In this document: one piece after another, positions 43,173 through 54,900 of the stretch
Position numbering within the stretch: the stretch's first letter is position 1
Layout of the letters: the number at the start of each line of letters is the position of its first letter
NCBI GenBank assembly: GCA_963169105.1
Contig: OY720632.1
Span: 190,650,448 to 190,714,447, forward strand
Direction of reading: 5' to 3'
DNA length: 64,000 bases
DNA from: Ceriagrion tenellum
Lineage: Eukaryota > Arthropoda > Insecta > Odonata > Coenagrionidae
The notes under the pieces: generated by a model
What the model was told of the DNA's origin: nothing
Database searches by the model: none
What the model saw: only the letters and a program-made list of their open reading frames with translations
Translations under genes and position numbers: made by a program

Positions 43173-46100
43173 ATCATGGATTCTTGGAGGCAAGCTGAAT
43201 AGGATATTGCAAAAAGTATAACTAGTATCATTTCAATCTCAAAAGTCCTGAAGGGATGGCCTCTCGCTGAACAACTGCTTCGAACGGCTTACACAGGTAT
43301 ACTTATTCGATCTTGTGAGCAGTGGAAGAGTCATGCATGACATTCGCAGTGTTTAATGAGAGGTTAAAGGAGAATATTTGAATGAAATGGCAGAGATACG
43401 GTGGACTCCGGTAGATCGGTGCAGCCTAGGCTCTCCTGCAATATAGCTCTTCTTACCAAGCGGTACTGGATATCTTGCAATCGGGTGTTGTGGATGTTAT
43501 TTCATCACCCGGGAAACATTCGGAGTGGTATTGAAATAAATAGTTCACTTTCAAAAATATTCGAAATTCTTTTTTTTAAGACAACTATTACGCCTGGCAC
43601 AGACTCTTTTGTGCTAAAAGCTTTTATTGGATTGGCGGCTAAGCCATGGTACATCCATTCCCGTCAGGCAGGTATGTCAAGAGGGAAAGATAGGACGTTG
43701 AATTACCAATTGCTAATTTGATTTCTGAATAATTTCTTTCATATTTTATTATAATACATAGGAGTATTTTTTGCTTATAAGGCCTTGTTCTGTATAAAAA
43801 ATGTTACTTTGCCGTCACTGAAATTCGTCAAAATTTATTTAACATTTAATTCTATGGATTTTTCGGTGTCGCGTTCATAAAAGGACATTATTACAAAGGC
43901 ATTGCTTAGCTCCTCAGTGGAAGTTTTGTTAAATGTTTTTGGGGATTTATTTCACAAATGACCTGATCAAGATAAAATGAAATCGACCAAGAAATTTATT
44001 TGTAAATTCACTTCATAAAGTATCGCGACACACTACGCTAGCGGTTCGTATAGGCCAGGTTTCGAAGATCAAACTATGTTGGCTATCCTGGGCCGTCTCT
44101 GGTGACTATGAGAATTTGTGGGCACACTATGATAAGTATTGAAAGTCAAGTGGGACATAACTCACGCTGTGCTCTCGACCCTAGTTCGTGTTAGAATGCT
44201 AACATCGAAATGGATCCACTGCGGGAAGTAATGGTATTCGCATCTCAATGGCCTCATTATCTCAGGCGGCGATCCTCTCACAATGCCAGAAATGGAGAGA
44301 ACTGCTCTTTGCGAGACTAGCATAGCCCAGCACGCTCTAGTGGTGAGCTCGCTTGGTGAAGGGGTGGATGTCCAAAGTGGCTGCCGAAATGCAGTCCATC
44401 AAATTGTCCTTCAACGATGGCTAAGAAGGGAAAAAGTGAGGTTGAGACATTTAAAAGTCGCGCCCGATCTCGAAGACCCTGCTGTACCTTTAGAGACGAG
44501 GGTGATTCGATAATAGTTTCAAAGAGGGATTCTCTCTCCACGGTCGGTCTATCTCATACCAGTTCTTCGTAGGGATATATGACAGCGTTGTTGTGAAAAA
44601 CACAGCGACAGATAGACAGCCCAAGCCCAAGGCCTGCGATTCTATTGACCGGTTAGGAATCCCAAATGCACTGAAGAGCAGAGAGCCATCCGTTTAGACT
44701 TTAACACAAGCAACAGCAGCTTGGATGAAGCCGTTTGGGACGCCGCCATACTCTCCGACGAAAAGGTTTTCAAAGACAATGGAGACGGAAAGGTTAGGTA
44801 GTGCCGCCCAAAAGGAGACATTTACGCTTTCATTATTACCTGATTGGGACACCATTTCAATTTCAAAGCCAAAATTAATTCAGCTTAGAAATTTGGAAAT
44901 AAACCAGAAATTGCTGGTATTTTCATTGGATTGAAATTTATTTTATCCAATGTTAGGTAAGCATATTTGCCTCCAAATTCCAGTGAATAATCAATTAATT
45001 TAATTTGAAATTTGTGCCTCATTGACGAATGCAATACGGCCACATGTTTCCCTAAAATCAGTGTAAATAATCAGTGGTGCGGTGCACGATAGCATGCGCG
45101 CGAAAGACTGTTTTTATATTTTATTCGAAAAAATCACGAAGTGCAGTACAAAGGAAGGCTGCTGGTTTTTACAAGTATAAAAACGGAACTTGCATAAATT
45201 TATTTGAACCTTTCAACTCAAAATTATTTTTCTAATAGGTTTGTGTCTTCTTGCCTTACCTTAAAACGAAACAAATCTGAGAGAAAACCAAATGCTTTTG
45301 GGGCACAACGCTGGCTGCAGGGCCATTGATCAGAACACGTGCGAAAATGACGACGTAATATTAGATCAGTCTCTTGCAACAAAACCTTGAGCACTACATT
45401 AACAGTGTGTTTCCAGAAGGTGAACAAGTTACCCTCATGCGAGAGAATTCACCATCTCGCAAAGCAAGGGTGTGCCAGGAATAGTTTGAGGACCAACCTA
45501 ACATTAACTAATTTCCGTGACCAGCGTGGCCACCGGATTAAAGATAGTCCGCTTAAAACATCAGTCTGTGATGCGCAAATGGCCTGAAGGCTCAATGAGC
45601 CTAGGCGATAGCAATGTCCCATGCCCTGTTGTACATATATTAACATGGGCAGAAGGTCATCTTCCCTTGCACTCGGCTCTTCTTCGTTTGATGCATTCAC
45701 TGGCTCAATCACTCGCTCTTGTACTTCGTCCCGTATCGTTTTTAACACCACAATTCCCCTTTAAATCCGTTCCATATTCTCACCTTTCCGCCCTATAGAG
45801 TCCTCATGGCCGCCTCTAGGTGTAAGCCTGTATTCGCCTGTGAACGAGAGCACTCCCAGAATGGGGTCCAGCTTAACCGGGCGCAATGCCTCACGATTAG
45901 TGAGAAGAGTACCGGCAAATTCTCATAGCCACCAGAGATAGCCTCAGTATTCCGAGCTACGAAAGCCGACCTGTATGAGCAGCTGGAGTATTGTGTCGCA
46001 ATACTTTATGAAGTGACTGTAAATTTGCTGATATGGGTAATGTTAAGCATAAAAAGTAAACTCAACAATGACGAGATTTCAAGAGGATCATTATCAAAAG

Positions 46101-46757
46101 CACAGGAACAACTTATGGGATTCGTTGACAAGGAGACATCACAACAACAGTGTTGCTGCGATTTGACATTTTGTATTTCTTGAATTTTTGTTCTAAACCC
46201 ATTTCACCCATTATGTAAATGACACGTAAGTGGTGTTGAATCGCGGGCCGATTGATAAAAAACACCCCCAGCCAAAGAGTCCGCTGAACTTGGACATAAA
46301 AAGCCAACATAAGGGTAAAAAACAATTAATTTCTTCCTTAAAACTAAAATTGCCATCGCCTTTTTATCCAAACCAATCCTAGGATCTACTGCTGGAAAAT
46401 GTTTACTTAGGAAGTCCAATTTTTAATGCCAGAAAAACGCCACCATTTACTTATAACCAGTTTAAAATATATTTTTCTAAGATGATTGAATGAAGTTAAG
46501 TATATCAGTATATCACAGTCTTTTGCAATAACTTAAAACAATGCTTTAATGTTTAGGTTCTTAGTAACTACCCGAAAGTCGTCTCTGCAATATTAGTAAT
46601 ACTACAAAAAGCATTTGACTCATGAGTCCGCATCTTTATGGTCTGCGTACACTTTAAAATAGGTAATGCATGTTAACGGGGGAAGATGCATCTTAATACG
46701 TCATATAGCGATATGTTACTGCATTAGGATCCACACACTACTTACTCTTGAACACGC
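43173..46757. other. Noncoding region, nothing assigned
   Basis: Several frames of 65-106 codons occur (for example 43,401-43,721, 44,283-44,513 and 45,517-45,798) with no recognisable domain and no supporting splice structure. The part 44,260-44,830 is more GC-rich and may be decayed retroelement sequence. Confidence 0.3.
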
Positions 46758-46961
46758 GGAGGACATAGGACTAAATATTTGTAAATACGGGAAATCGATC
46801 TCTAGTAGCAGCAAAATCGTGCTGTTTTCTCTAAATTGAGAGTCCTTACACGAGACGTCAAAATCGAGACACCTTACTCTCGATTTCGAGAAAACAGCAC
46901 GATTTTGCTGCTACTAGAGATCGATTTCCCGTATTTACAAATATTTAGTCCTATGTCCTCC
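46758..46961. other. 86-bp almost perfect hairpin
   Basis: Arms 46,758-46,843 and 46,876-46,961 are reverse complements with only two mismatches (near the loop); the loop is 32 bp. Each arm contains GGAGGACATAGGACTAAATA at the outer end and CTAGTAGCAGCAAAATCGTG inside. No target duplication or flanking TIR family was recognised. Confidence 0.95.
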
Positions 46962-47740
46962 TAAACCTATAGATTTTATTTTTAGTAACCCGAAAAACCG
47001 GATGTTTGCTGAAAAACATAATTTTTTTAACTTTTAAGAGAATTTTATTAAACCGTAAAACCATAGAGTAAGTATATGCATAGAGCGGCAAAGAGATAGG
47101 GAGATTCGGATATGAGTTTTTAAATAATACTTTGGCCGAAAGATGGAACAGGTGTATCGAAGTTGCACGACAACGCCATATCAAATGAACTTTGGCACAC
47201 GGCCTTTTTATTTAGTGTCGCATAACTCACACGATGTTCTTATGATGATTTCGGTGCCTGGATGTTTACTAATCGACCCATAGCAACGGAAACAAATCTT
47301 ATTGAGTCGTCGAGACCAAATTAAACATTTAATTTCAATGTGCCTTCAATGAGCATCGTATGTAATGAATCTAATTCACGTCAGTATGATAAGACACGCG
47401 GTTACCAAACACGGAGTCAATTGTTTACCGATGTATCATAGCAACGACAAAACAATTGATACTCGAAGAAAAGCACACAACAGCCATGGTAAATCCACTT
47501 TTCTGTATGTTGATTCAAAATCACCGAGTACCACTAGCGCCTCCAAGTGGCCTATTCCGTAAGCCAAAATTCTATCTCCCCTAAGGTGGTGGCACCTGAG
47601 AAATTCTTCCCAAAGCTCTCAAAAATGTATGTCCAGTTTTTAGCATTGCTTTGTCACTCAATATCTATGATAAAACCTTTTGCCTGTAAAAATTATGTTT
47701 TTCCTGCATAATATTAATAATGGCCTTACATTTCAATTGG
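46962..47740. other. Region upstream of Nmdar1
   Basis: AT-rich DNA; no gene. Conserved promoter elements could not be identified by eye. Confidence 0.35.
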
Positions 47741-47877
47741 CCGTGAATGTGGTTTCAAACGGTGCGGTGGAAGAGCGCGATAGTTCGTCTGCTCCATTGC
47801 CCCCACGCAATTGGACGTCTCATTTGATGTTTTACGCTGTCTCTCTTAGTTACAGTTAAAAGGGTGGTGCCATAACA
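47741..47877 (+). promoter_or_regulatory. Nmdar1: Nmdar1 5' untranslated region with possible 3' splice site
   Basis: Before the start codon a pyrimidine-rich stretch ends in CTGTCTCTCTTAG (47,837-47,849), a reasonable 3' splice site, with a second AG at 47,855. If used, the first coding exon has a short 5' leader of about 25 bases and transcription begins further upstream. The ATG context ATAACAATGG agrees well with insect start sites. Confidence 0.45.
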
Positions 47878-48045
47878 ATGGCGGTGGAGGGTGGAAGGCG
47901 CCTGTACCTGTTGCTGGCGGTGGTCGCCGCCTCGGGCCTATATTCGTCCAGCCTCGTCGCCGAATCCAGGAATCCCACTTACTATAACATTGGCGGCGTC
48001 CTCAGCAACAATGACTCCGAGTTCCACTTCCAGGAGATAATCGCG
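47878..48045 (+). CDS. Nmdar1: NMDA receptor subunit 1, coding exon 1
   Basis: 56 codons. The start MAVEGGRRLYLLLAVVAASG is a typical signal peptide: two arginines, then a hydrophobic core, with cleavage likely around residues 26-29. NPTYYNIGGVLSNNDSEFHF then matches the very conserved beginning of the mature obligatory NMDA-receptor subunit (GRIN1 family). The protein is a membrane ion-channel subunit that binds glycine or D-serine and assembles with NR2-type subunits at synapses. Codons end with GCG exactly before GTGAGT (48,046), phase 0. The ATG has a good Kozak context and an upstream pyrimidine tract. Composition is GC-rich compared with the introns. Confidence 0.93.
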
Positions 48046-49001
48046 GTGAGTGATTCACTACGTTATCCAACCGAGCTCAGATCGATTTGGCCGGTTCAGC
48101 TCGGTATGGTAAACGCGACGGGCTAGTGGGATCGATATGAGAAGTGGGCTAACTCGTCCCGCATTCTCTGTCAGTCTGAGATTTCAAATCGATATGAACC
48201 CATTTCAATCGATATTTCAATCGATTTCGTGTTGGTAAACCAGGCGATTCGAGTCGGCCTGCTTAGAATATTCAGATCGTTCCTAGATCATATCAATATG
48301 AGTTCGATTCGTAAACGTAGTGATTGTTGACTGAATCGAGGGTAAAGGGGTGGGGGAAACAATGTCTAGGTTTGAGTCTCTTGTATACATAAAATTACCC
48401 TAGGGGTAGAATTTGTAAAGCGCGAAAAAGTTGAAGTGAGTGATGAAATCTATTTTTGTAGACGACCGTTCTGATGATTCTTTCTAATGTTAAGGCTGGG
48501 ACACAATCAACGTGTACGTTTGACGCGAGACGTTAGCGGGACAACGGGGGACGGGGAACGCAAGTCAGCGGTCACAATCGGCGTTAACGCTGCCCGGAGT
48601 AACAATTGAATAACGCAGGCGCAGCTGAGAGACCAGGTGAAAACAAGTGTGGAAGTAAATAAGTTGTCTTCGCCAAGAGCAATCTTCAACAATTGGGTGT
48701 ATCTGCCGACAGATGGCTCCCATTCCCGGATTCTCAGGACTATTCTGATTGGTTTTCCGTGTACGGGACACGGGAAGAGATGAAAGTTGCCCATCTCTCG
48801 CGTACAAATACTCCCCGTAGTGCACGTTGATTGCGTCCGTTCGCTATACTTTCCCGTCAGCCATCTTTCCGCGTATTCTCGTTAACGGCTCATGTTGATT
48901 GTGTCCCAGCCTTTATAATATCAACTTAGTGTTCTGATGATTCTTTTTGATTGTTATAATGTCAACGTAGTGTTCCTTCTTCTCGTTCTCGCCCGCGGCA
49001 G
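48046..49001 (+). other. Nmdar1 intron 1
   Basis: 956 bp, bounded by GTGAGT and GCGGCAG. It contains a 420-bp MITE (48,493-48,912) and AATCGATATGAA/TTCAATCGATAT-like repeats near 48,180-48,230. Confidence 0.9.
48493..48912. mobile_element. PIF/Harbinger-type MITE in Nmdar1 intron 1
   Basis: 22-bp terminal inverted repeats (48,493-48,514 and 48,891-48,912, beginning AGGCTGGGACACAATCAAC) match at 21 of 22 positions. They are flanked by a perfect 3-bp target duplication TTA (48,490-48,492 and 48,913-48,915). TTA duplications are characteristic of PIF/Harbinger transposition. No coding capacity. The interior is more GC-rich than the intron. Confidence 0.85.
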
Positions 49002-49124
49002 CACCTGAATTTCGAGAGCCAGTATGTGCCGCGAGGTGTCACTTACTACGCCCGGGCGATCCGCATGGACCAAAATCCTATCAGGACAGCCTTGAATGTC
49101 TGCAAGTACTTGATAGCGCAAAGG
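49002..49124 (+). CDS. Nmdar1: NMDA receptor subunit 1, coding exon 2
   Basis: 41 codons, phase 0 at both ends, between GCGGCAG and GTGAGT. HLNFESQYVPRGVTYY and RMDQNPIRTALNVCKYLIAQ match the GRIN1 amino-terminal (periplasmic-binding-protein-like) domain directly after the exon 1 sequence. In other family members this region contains the first beta-alpha unit of the upper lobe, which participates in subunit assembly and allosteric modulation. Confidence 0.93.
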
Positions 49125-49499
49125 GTGAGTACGCCTTCGCAGCAAGAACAGCCAAGCCTACTTCTCCATTAAGGTGCAATGCAGTATTTAAAAAAAATCA
49201 ATTTCGGTATAGCTGTAGGAGTCGAAGGTCCTAGCGAAATTGATTGGAATTCATTTCATTTCATTAATTACATTACAATTAGGGAAATCCCTGGTGGTAA
49301 TGAAAGGAACATTATCATAATACACATAGATATCATAATACACATACTGCAACAATATGATTAAAATTAAATTCGTCTTAATTATAATAAGCATTTACTT
49401 CTAAGTAAAATATCAGCCTATCGGGATTCCGGGGACATTCAGGCCAACAGAATTGTCCGGCAAGCAAGAAATAAAAAATAACCTCAAGGATACACAGCA

Positions 49500-50060
49500 T
49501 ATCCATAGTAATAGTATCCATATCTAGTACCTGATGATGCCGCAAGTCGGTGAAACGCGTCGTTCCACAAAAAAATAAAATCCTGTGGAAGAGTACAAAA
49601 TTTGCATTCTATAAATATGGATGGCCTAAAGTATATAGGTAAGGGCTAAAAAATTACATCAGGTAGCCGATTCCAATCGAGAATACCCCTGTTTTTTAAA
49701 AAAAGAGTACTTGGCAGTGTTTGTCTTTTGACTTCTTAGCTTTATCTCATGTGGGTGATCATTTTTACTTATATAATTAGGCCTCTCAATGGCATATTTT
49801 AGTTCACCCAAACCCTTGTCCACAGCGACAATCTCCTGTAGATTGCACTCATCCTATACAACTCTCCTTCTTGTTTCGAGAGTGTTCAATCCCAGAACTT
49901 TTATCACATCCGTCACGCTGTCGGTTTTCTTGTGACGACCGAGTACATATCTTGCGGCCTTTCTTCGCTCCCTTTCGATTATTTTCGAATACCCTTTTTC
50001 GTGGCGGTCCCCTCACTGCGGTGGCATAGTCTACAATAGGTCTGACAATTAAAACGAACC
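49500..50060 (-). pseudogene. CR1/L2-like LINE ORF2 C-terminal remnant with 3' tail
   Basis: On the minus strand, VLIVRPIVDYATAVRGPP (about 50,055-50,000) is the C-terminal non-LTR motif also seen near 28,160. In a shifted frame RRKAARYVLGRHKKTDSVTD, then VLGLNTLETRRRV, continue. NYISKNDHPHEIKLRSQKTN (about 49,780-49,720) ends it. The flanking 49,525-49,560 (CTGATGATGCCGCAAGTCGG) looks like a Penelope-type tail. Confidence 0.75.
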
Positions 50061-51514
50061 GTGAAGTTTCCCAAAAGAACAGGAGAGAGGGTGATGGCAC
50101 TGACAACGTTTCTCATGTAATTTAATTTTTTTTAGATTAGAACTTTATTGTCCGTAGGCAAATACATTTGAATGGAGCCGTCATGTAAAAAACATAGAAA
50201 ATAAATTACAATGCACAATGTTGCAGAGCATAAGACAGACAATGAGGAATAGAAAAAAACATGGAAATTAATGCAACTAAAGTGGTACATCGCATTTAAC
50301 AAATTAAATGCATATAAACATCGCAATACAGATGAAGATAAATTTATAATATTTTACAAAAATACATGTTTCATGTATTCTTTAGTGCTATGAAACAAGT
50401 TGTCACGAAGCAAATCTCTTACCTTGGTTTTGAATTTTATTTATGTCCAGGGATCAAATTGATAGTGGAATTTTATTGTGTAAATTGAATCCTGTGTGAG
50501 TGATACTATGGAGTCATTTTGAGGGTCTGTGGCAGTTCATGTGTAGAGAATCATTTTTTCTAGTGTCACAGCTATGGTCTAATCACTGTAATCTGATACT
50601 TTAATTCCTTTATTATAAGAAAGGGTGAAAACATGTACTCTCATGTTAAACCTGTTTCTCATAAGGATATTCCTTAATTTATTGTTTTGTCTAATTTCGA
50701 GTGCATCAACTGTTGTCCGTGAAGCGGTTACGTCAAGCGGAATTGTTCAAGCATTGCCGGGTATCGAATAGAAAGCATTTTCATAAATAATAAACAGAAC
50801 TGTAAATGAGGAGTCATTTTTAAAGTATGAATAGCGACAAAAAAATAACAATGAAAAAGATCATTTTTGTTTGAAGTTGCTAAAGTCGTTTGGTGCTGGG
50901 GTACTAATGGGAAGATTTTCCTGTTTTTAATTCTATATAATTCCCGAATACCTGCTGTTTGGCAGTCATTTGTACATTGTACATACAAGTAAATGTACAC
51001 TGGTCAATCTGAGAGCCAAACTGCATAATATATAGCCTTGGAGAATAACTGTGAACAAAATGGCACTCTGTTACTCAATCGCAAAACCACTTAACCACGT
51101 ACCTAATTTCGCACTCTTGAAGCCAACAGAAGTAAAATGGCTCTCAGCCATCTTTGCTAGGTACGAGAAAATTTCAGAAAAAAATGCTCAAATCTAAATT
51201 TTTTTTCAATTTTTTTAGTTAACTCATAAACAGCAATTGATTGTTTGCACGGTGGGCGATCACTTTTACTTGAGATGAGACGAATGTTTTCTGAGGAATG
51301 AAATCATAGAACACTAACGCATCGATGTTCGAAGCTTTTTTTATTGGCCGGTCGGCCAGTGAGCCACTGACGCGTGATTGCTCACGCGAATTTTCAAAGC
51401 TCCTTAATTTCACAAATGATCGAAGATAACTGGAGTATTAGTATTCATGGACTTGTATATCAATTGTTTTGGGTGTTTTTCTATCTAAATTCACGGGTTG
51501 GCATAAAACAATTT
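50061..51514. other. Intronic AT-rich DNA, nothing assigned
   Basis: No conserved frame. Several short minus-strand frames are probably random. Confidence 0.35.
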
Positions 51515-51955
51515 TTAAGGTAGATTCAGCGAAATATCATTTTACCTAGAAAGCAATGAATTTGGTCTCATTTAAAAGAAAAATACCTCACCCTTCTAAT
51601 GACAACAAAAATTCAACCCCTTACCGCACTACTTTCCGAGATATTTTCCAGAAAACATCAGCCCTTTTACATGGGAAATGGTACGTTTATGCAATCGAGA
51701 GAGATATTATTTACAAAATGAGGAATTTCTAACACTCAGATGTTGTAAAATAACTAACAGCGTGTAGTTTGTATGTTTTCTCAACTACATATGAAAATTA
51801 ATCATAATATCACCGCAGTAGGTTCTTGGAAATCACAAAAAACCTTCCGTTTTTATGGAGTTTCAAACGTACCGCGTGAAAAAAATGAGTAAAGTTAAAG
51901 ACTTATGTAGATATTTTCATTTAATTACTAACAATTTCTGTCATATAAAACTATA

Positions 51956-54900
51956 CTCGCTTCGCTCGGTAGGGGGCTCCGCCCCCTACACCCCCGGAAC
52001 GGCTTCGCCGTTGAAGTTGGGGGATTAAAAAAATTCCCTGAAAAAAATGGTTTACATACAAGGGTTACAACGTCGAAAGCCATTTTGAAGAGTTTTACGT
52101 TGGTGTTACGTTTGAGCATCCGCCATTTTGAAAAACGCAGGCGTTGTGGTCTTTAAATTTTGAGTACGGACTGTGAAAACGCAATTTTCGAATTGGACCA
52201 CATGTAACTTCGAAACTACGTGGCGTAGAAAGCACCATTGTCAATCGAAAGGCAAGTTTATTTCTAGCTTGATATCATGGGGGGATGTGTTATTTTCGTT
52301 ATGTTTTGCGAAAAAAACTACCCGTCTTCCTTCGAATACGCAGCAGGCCAGGGGAACTGCTTAAAGAAAGCTAAAAAGGAAAATTGAGCGTGAGAATTAT
52401 ATCCGATCGACCGTTCAGTCGCTAGTGCGGGAAAACCTCCGGAAAGTTTCGATTTGTAAGTATTCTATCGAAGCAAGCAATAAAGATAACGACACAGAGT
52501 CAACAACCTAATTAAGAACACTCATTCCTTAGCCAAACTTGTGAAAAGCAGTCGTTTCAGGCAGTAAACTCAGGAGCCAGAATGAAAAATTCACGAAAAA
52601 AAAGGGAAATCCGCAATTTTAATTTTTTGGGGGGGGGAGGGAGAGGAGGGAATATTCTCAAAGCAAGTGACAATTGTGATAACAAATTTAAAAAAAAGAT
52701 ATTGGTGACAAAAACAATGGAAAAAGAAAAAAAAACATTCCATGCAATAGCATCGAATCTTACCCCTCGCATACCGCTCGGGTAGTGGCGAGGGCAGTCT
52801 ATTGGGTTTAAATGGCTTTCATCTGAATTTTTCAAAATTCTTAGTTTAAGCGATAGCTGTGAGTTAACTGTTAGGGTTTGGAAGATGAGAAAGGTATTGT
52901 TCTTGAGGAAATTTTTATAGTAATAAAATGAAATTGTTAAAGAAGAACAGTTAATTAGCGTTTAAAAGAAACAGACGGAAAAACACAGACCTGCACCGTC
53001 GGTTATTGTCGAATAGTACGCGTTATTAATTTTTTTCTGAGGCTTTTATATAAAAACTCCAAATTTTCGCTACTTATCCGCAATTTGCATGTTGCAATTT
53101 TGCATACAACTGTAAACGTTGAAGGCCATATATGCACTAGTAAAGACATGACAGGCATTTCGCTGGGATTAAATATGGTATCATTTTCATAAAGTCCCAT
53201 TTTGGGGGATTTTTGTGAAATAAACATGAGAGACAGGGAATAGCTAATGAAGTCATCATATTAAGCATTTTAATAGCAACAAAAGAAATGCCTAACTTCA
53301 GTAAAATAATTACCCGTTCAGGAGCAACACAGTAAATACCAGAAGCGGTATCCTTTTAATCGATCAAAAAATTCGCCATTTTTATTTTTGTTTTGCATTT
53401 TGAAAGTGGGTGTTTTCACTAATAGTCCATAACGTACATATCAAGTAGCACATTAATGACAAATTCCAAGTTCAAATATGCACTAATAGCGACTAAAGAG
53501 GCTTTTCATAAGGATGATTGGGGTATTCATTTTCATAAAGTCAGAATTTGGCGGATTGCTGTCAGATAATTATAGACAATAGATTACAAAATGTTGTATT
53601 GCCATTTACGGCCTTTTATTGCCTACTGTAAAATTTTTTAACATTGGTAAAATGTATAACCGTTCAGAGGCAACAAACCGAAATCCAGAAGCCGGCGTTA
53701 CAACTAAGAGAATAATCCGCCATTTTTAATTTTTTTCTGTCATTTTTAGATATAAAGTCGGTGTTTTAACTATTTAACCTTCATAATCATTTAATGATGC
53801 TTATGCATGCCAACTTTCAAGGACATATGTGCAATATCAGAGACGTGACTGGCATTTTACCGTGATTTAATGGGGTATAAATGTAATAAAGTCAGATTTT
53901 GGGGAATTATTGTGAAATATTCAAGAGTGATCGGAAAAAATTAAAGGTATTCTCTTAAACGTCATTTAATTAGCTGTAACAATAATTAATAACATTGGTA
54001 AAATGTGTTTACCATTCAGACACAACACACTGAATACTTGAGATTACGCCGCAACTTTGCGAAAAATCCGCCATTTTAAATTTTTTTAGGCCATTTTTAG
54101 ATATGAAGTCGGTAATTTGACTAAACAACCTTCATATATACGTAATGTTGCTTATGTACGCCCAAGTTCAAGGCTATATGTGCAATGATAGAGACGTGAT
54201 GGGAATTTTCCCGTGATTAAATGGAGAATCATTTTCATAAAGTCAGATTTTGGGGGATTGTTGTGAGATATCAATGAGTGATCGGAAAACACTAAAGAAA
54301 TATATTTGTACGTCATTTAATTTGCTACAACAATAGTTCATAATATTTGTAAAATGTCTTACCGTTTAGAGGCAACCCAATGAATTCCAGAGACCTACGC
54401 CGCAATTGAGCGAAAAATCCGCCATTTTTTTTCGAAGGCTTGTATATAAAAAGTTGGCGTTTTCGCTCAATATATCCATAAGGATCATGTAACATACCAT
54501 ACGTCTGCCAATTCTTAAGGTCATATCTTTTCTATTAGAGACGTGACGGCTCGAAACATGTTTGAAAATTTCAAAAATCCGACAAATTCCGAATTTGGCG
54601 CCTTCTAACTCCGTAACTAACGAACGTAGAAGCAAACAATTTGCGTTTCAAAGCGATAAAATGAGTTTTCATTTTCAAAAAGTCTGACATTTGGGGAGTT
54701 TTGTGAGATAATCTTACACAATAAAAGACAATTGATGGTACCTACATTTAGGCCAATGTATTGTCAATTAGAAAAATTCATGAAATTGGTAAAATGTTTA
54801 ACCGTTCAGAGCCTACACACCGTAATCCAGAAGCTATCGTCACAACTGAGCGAAAAATCCGCCATAATTTAATTTGTTTCAGCCATTTGTAGATATAAAG

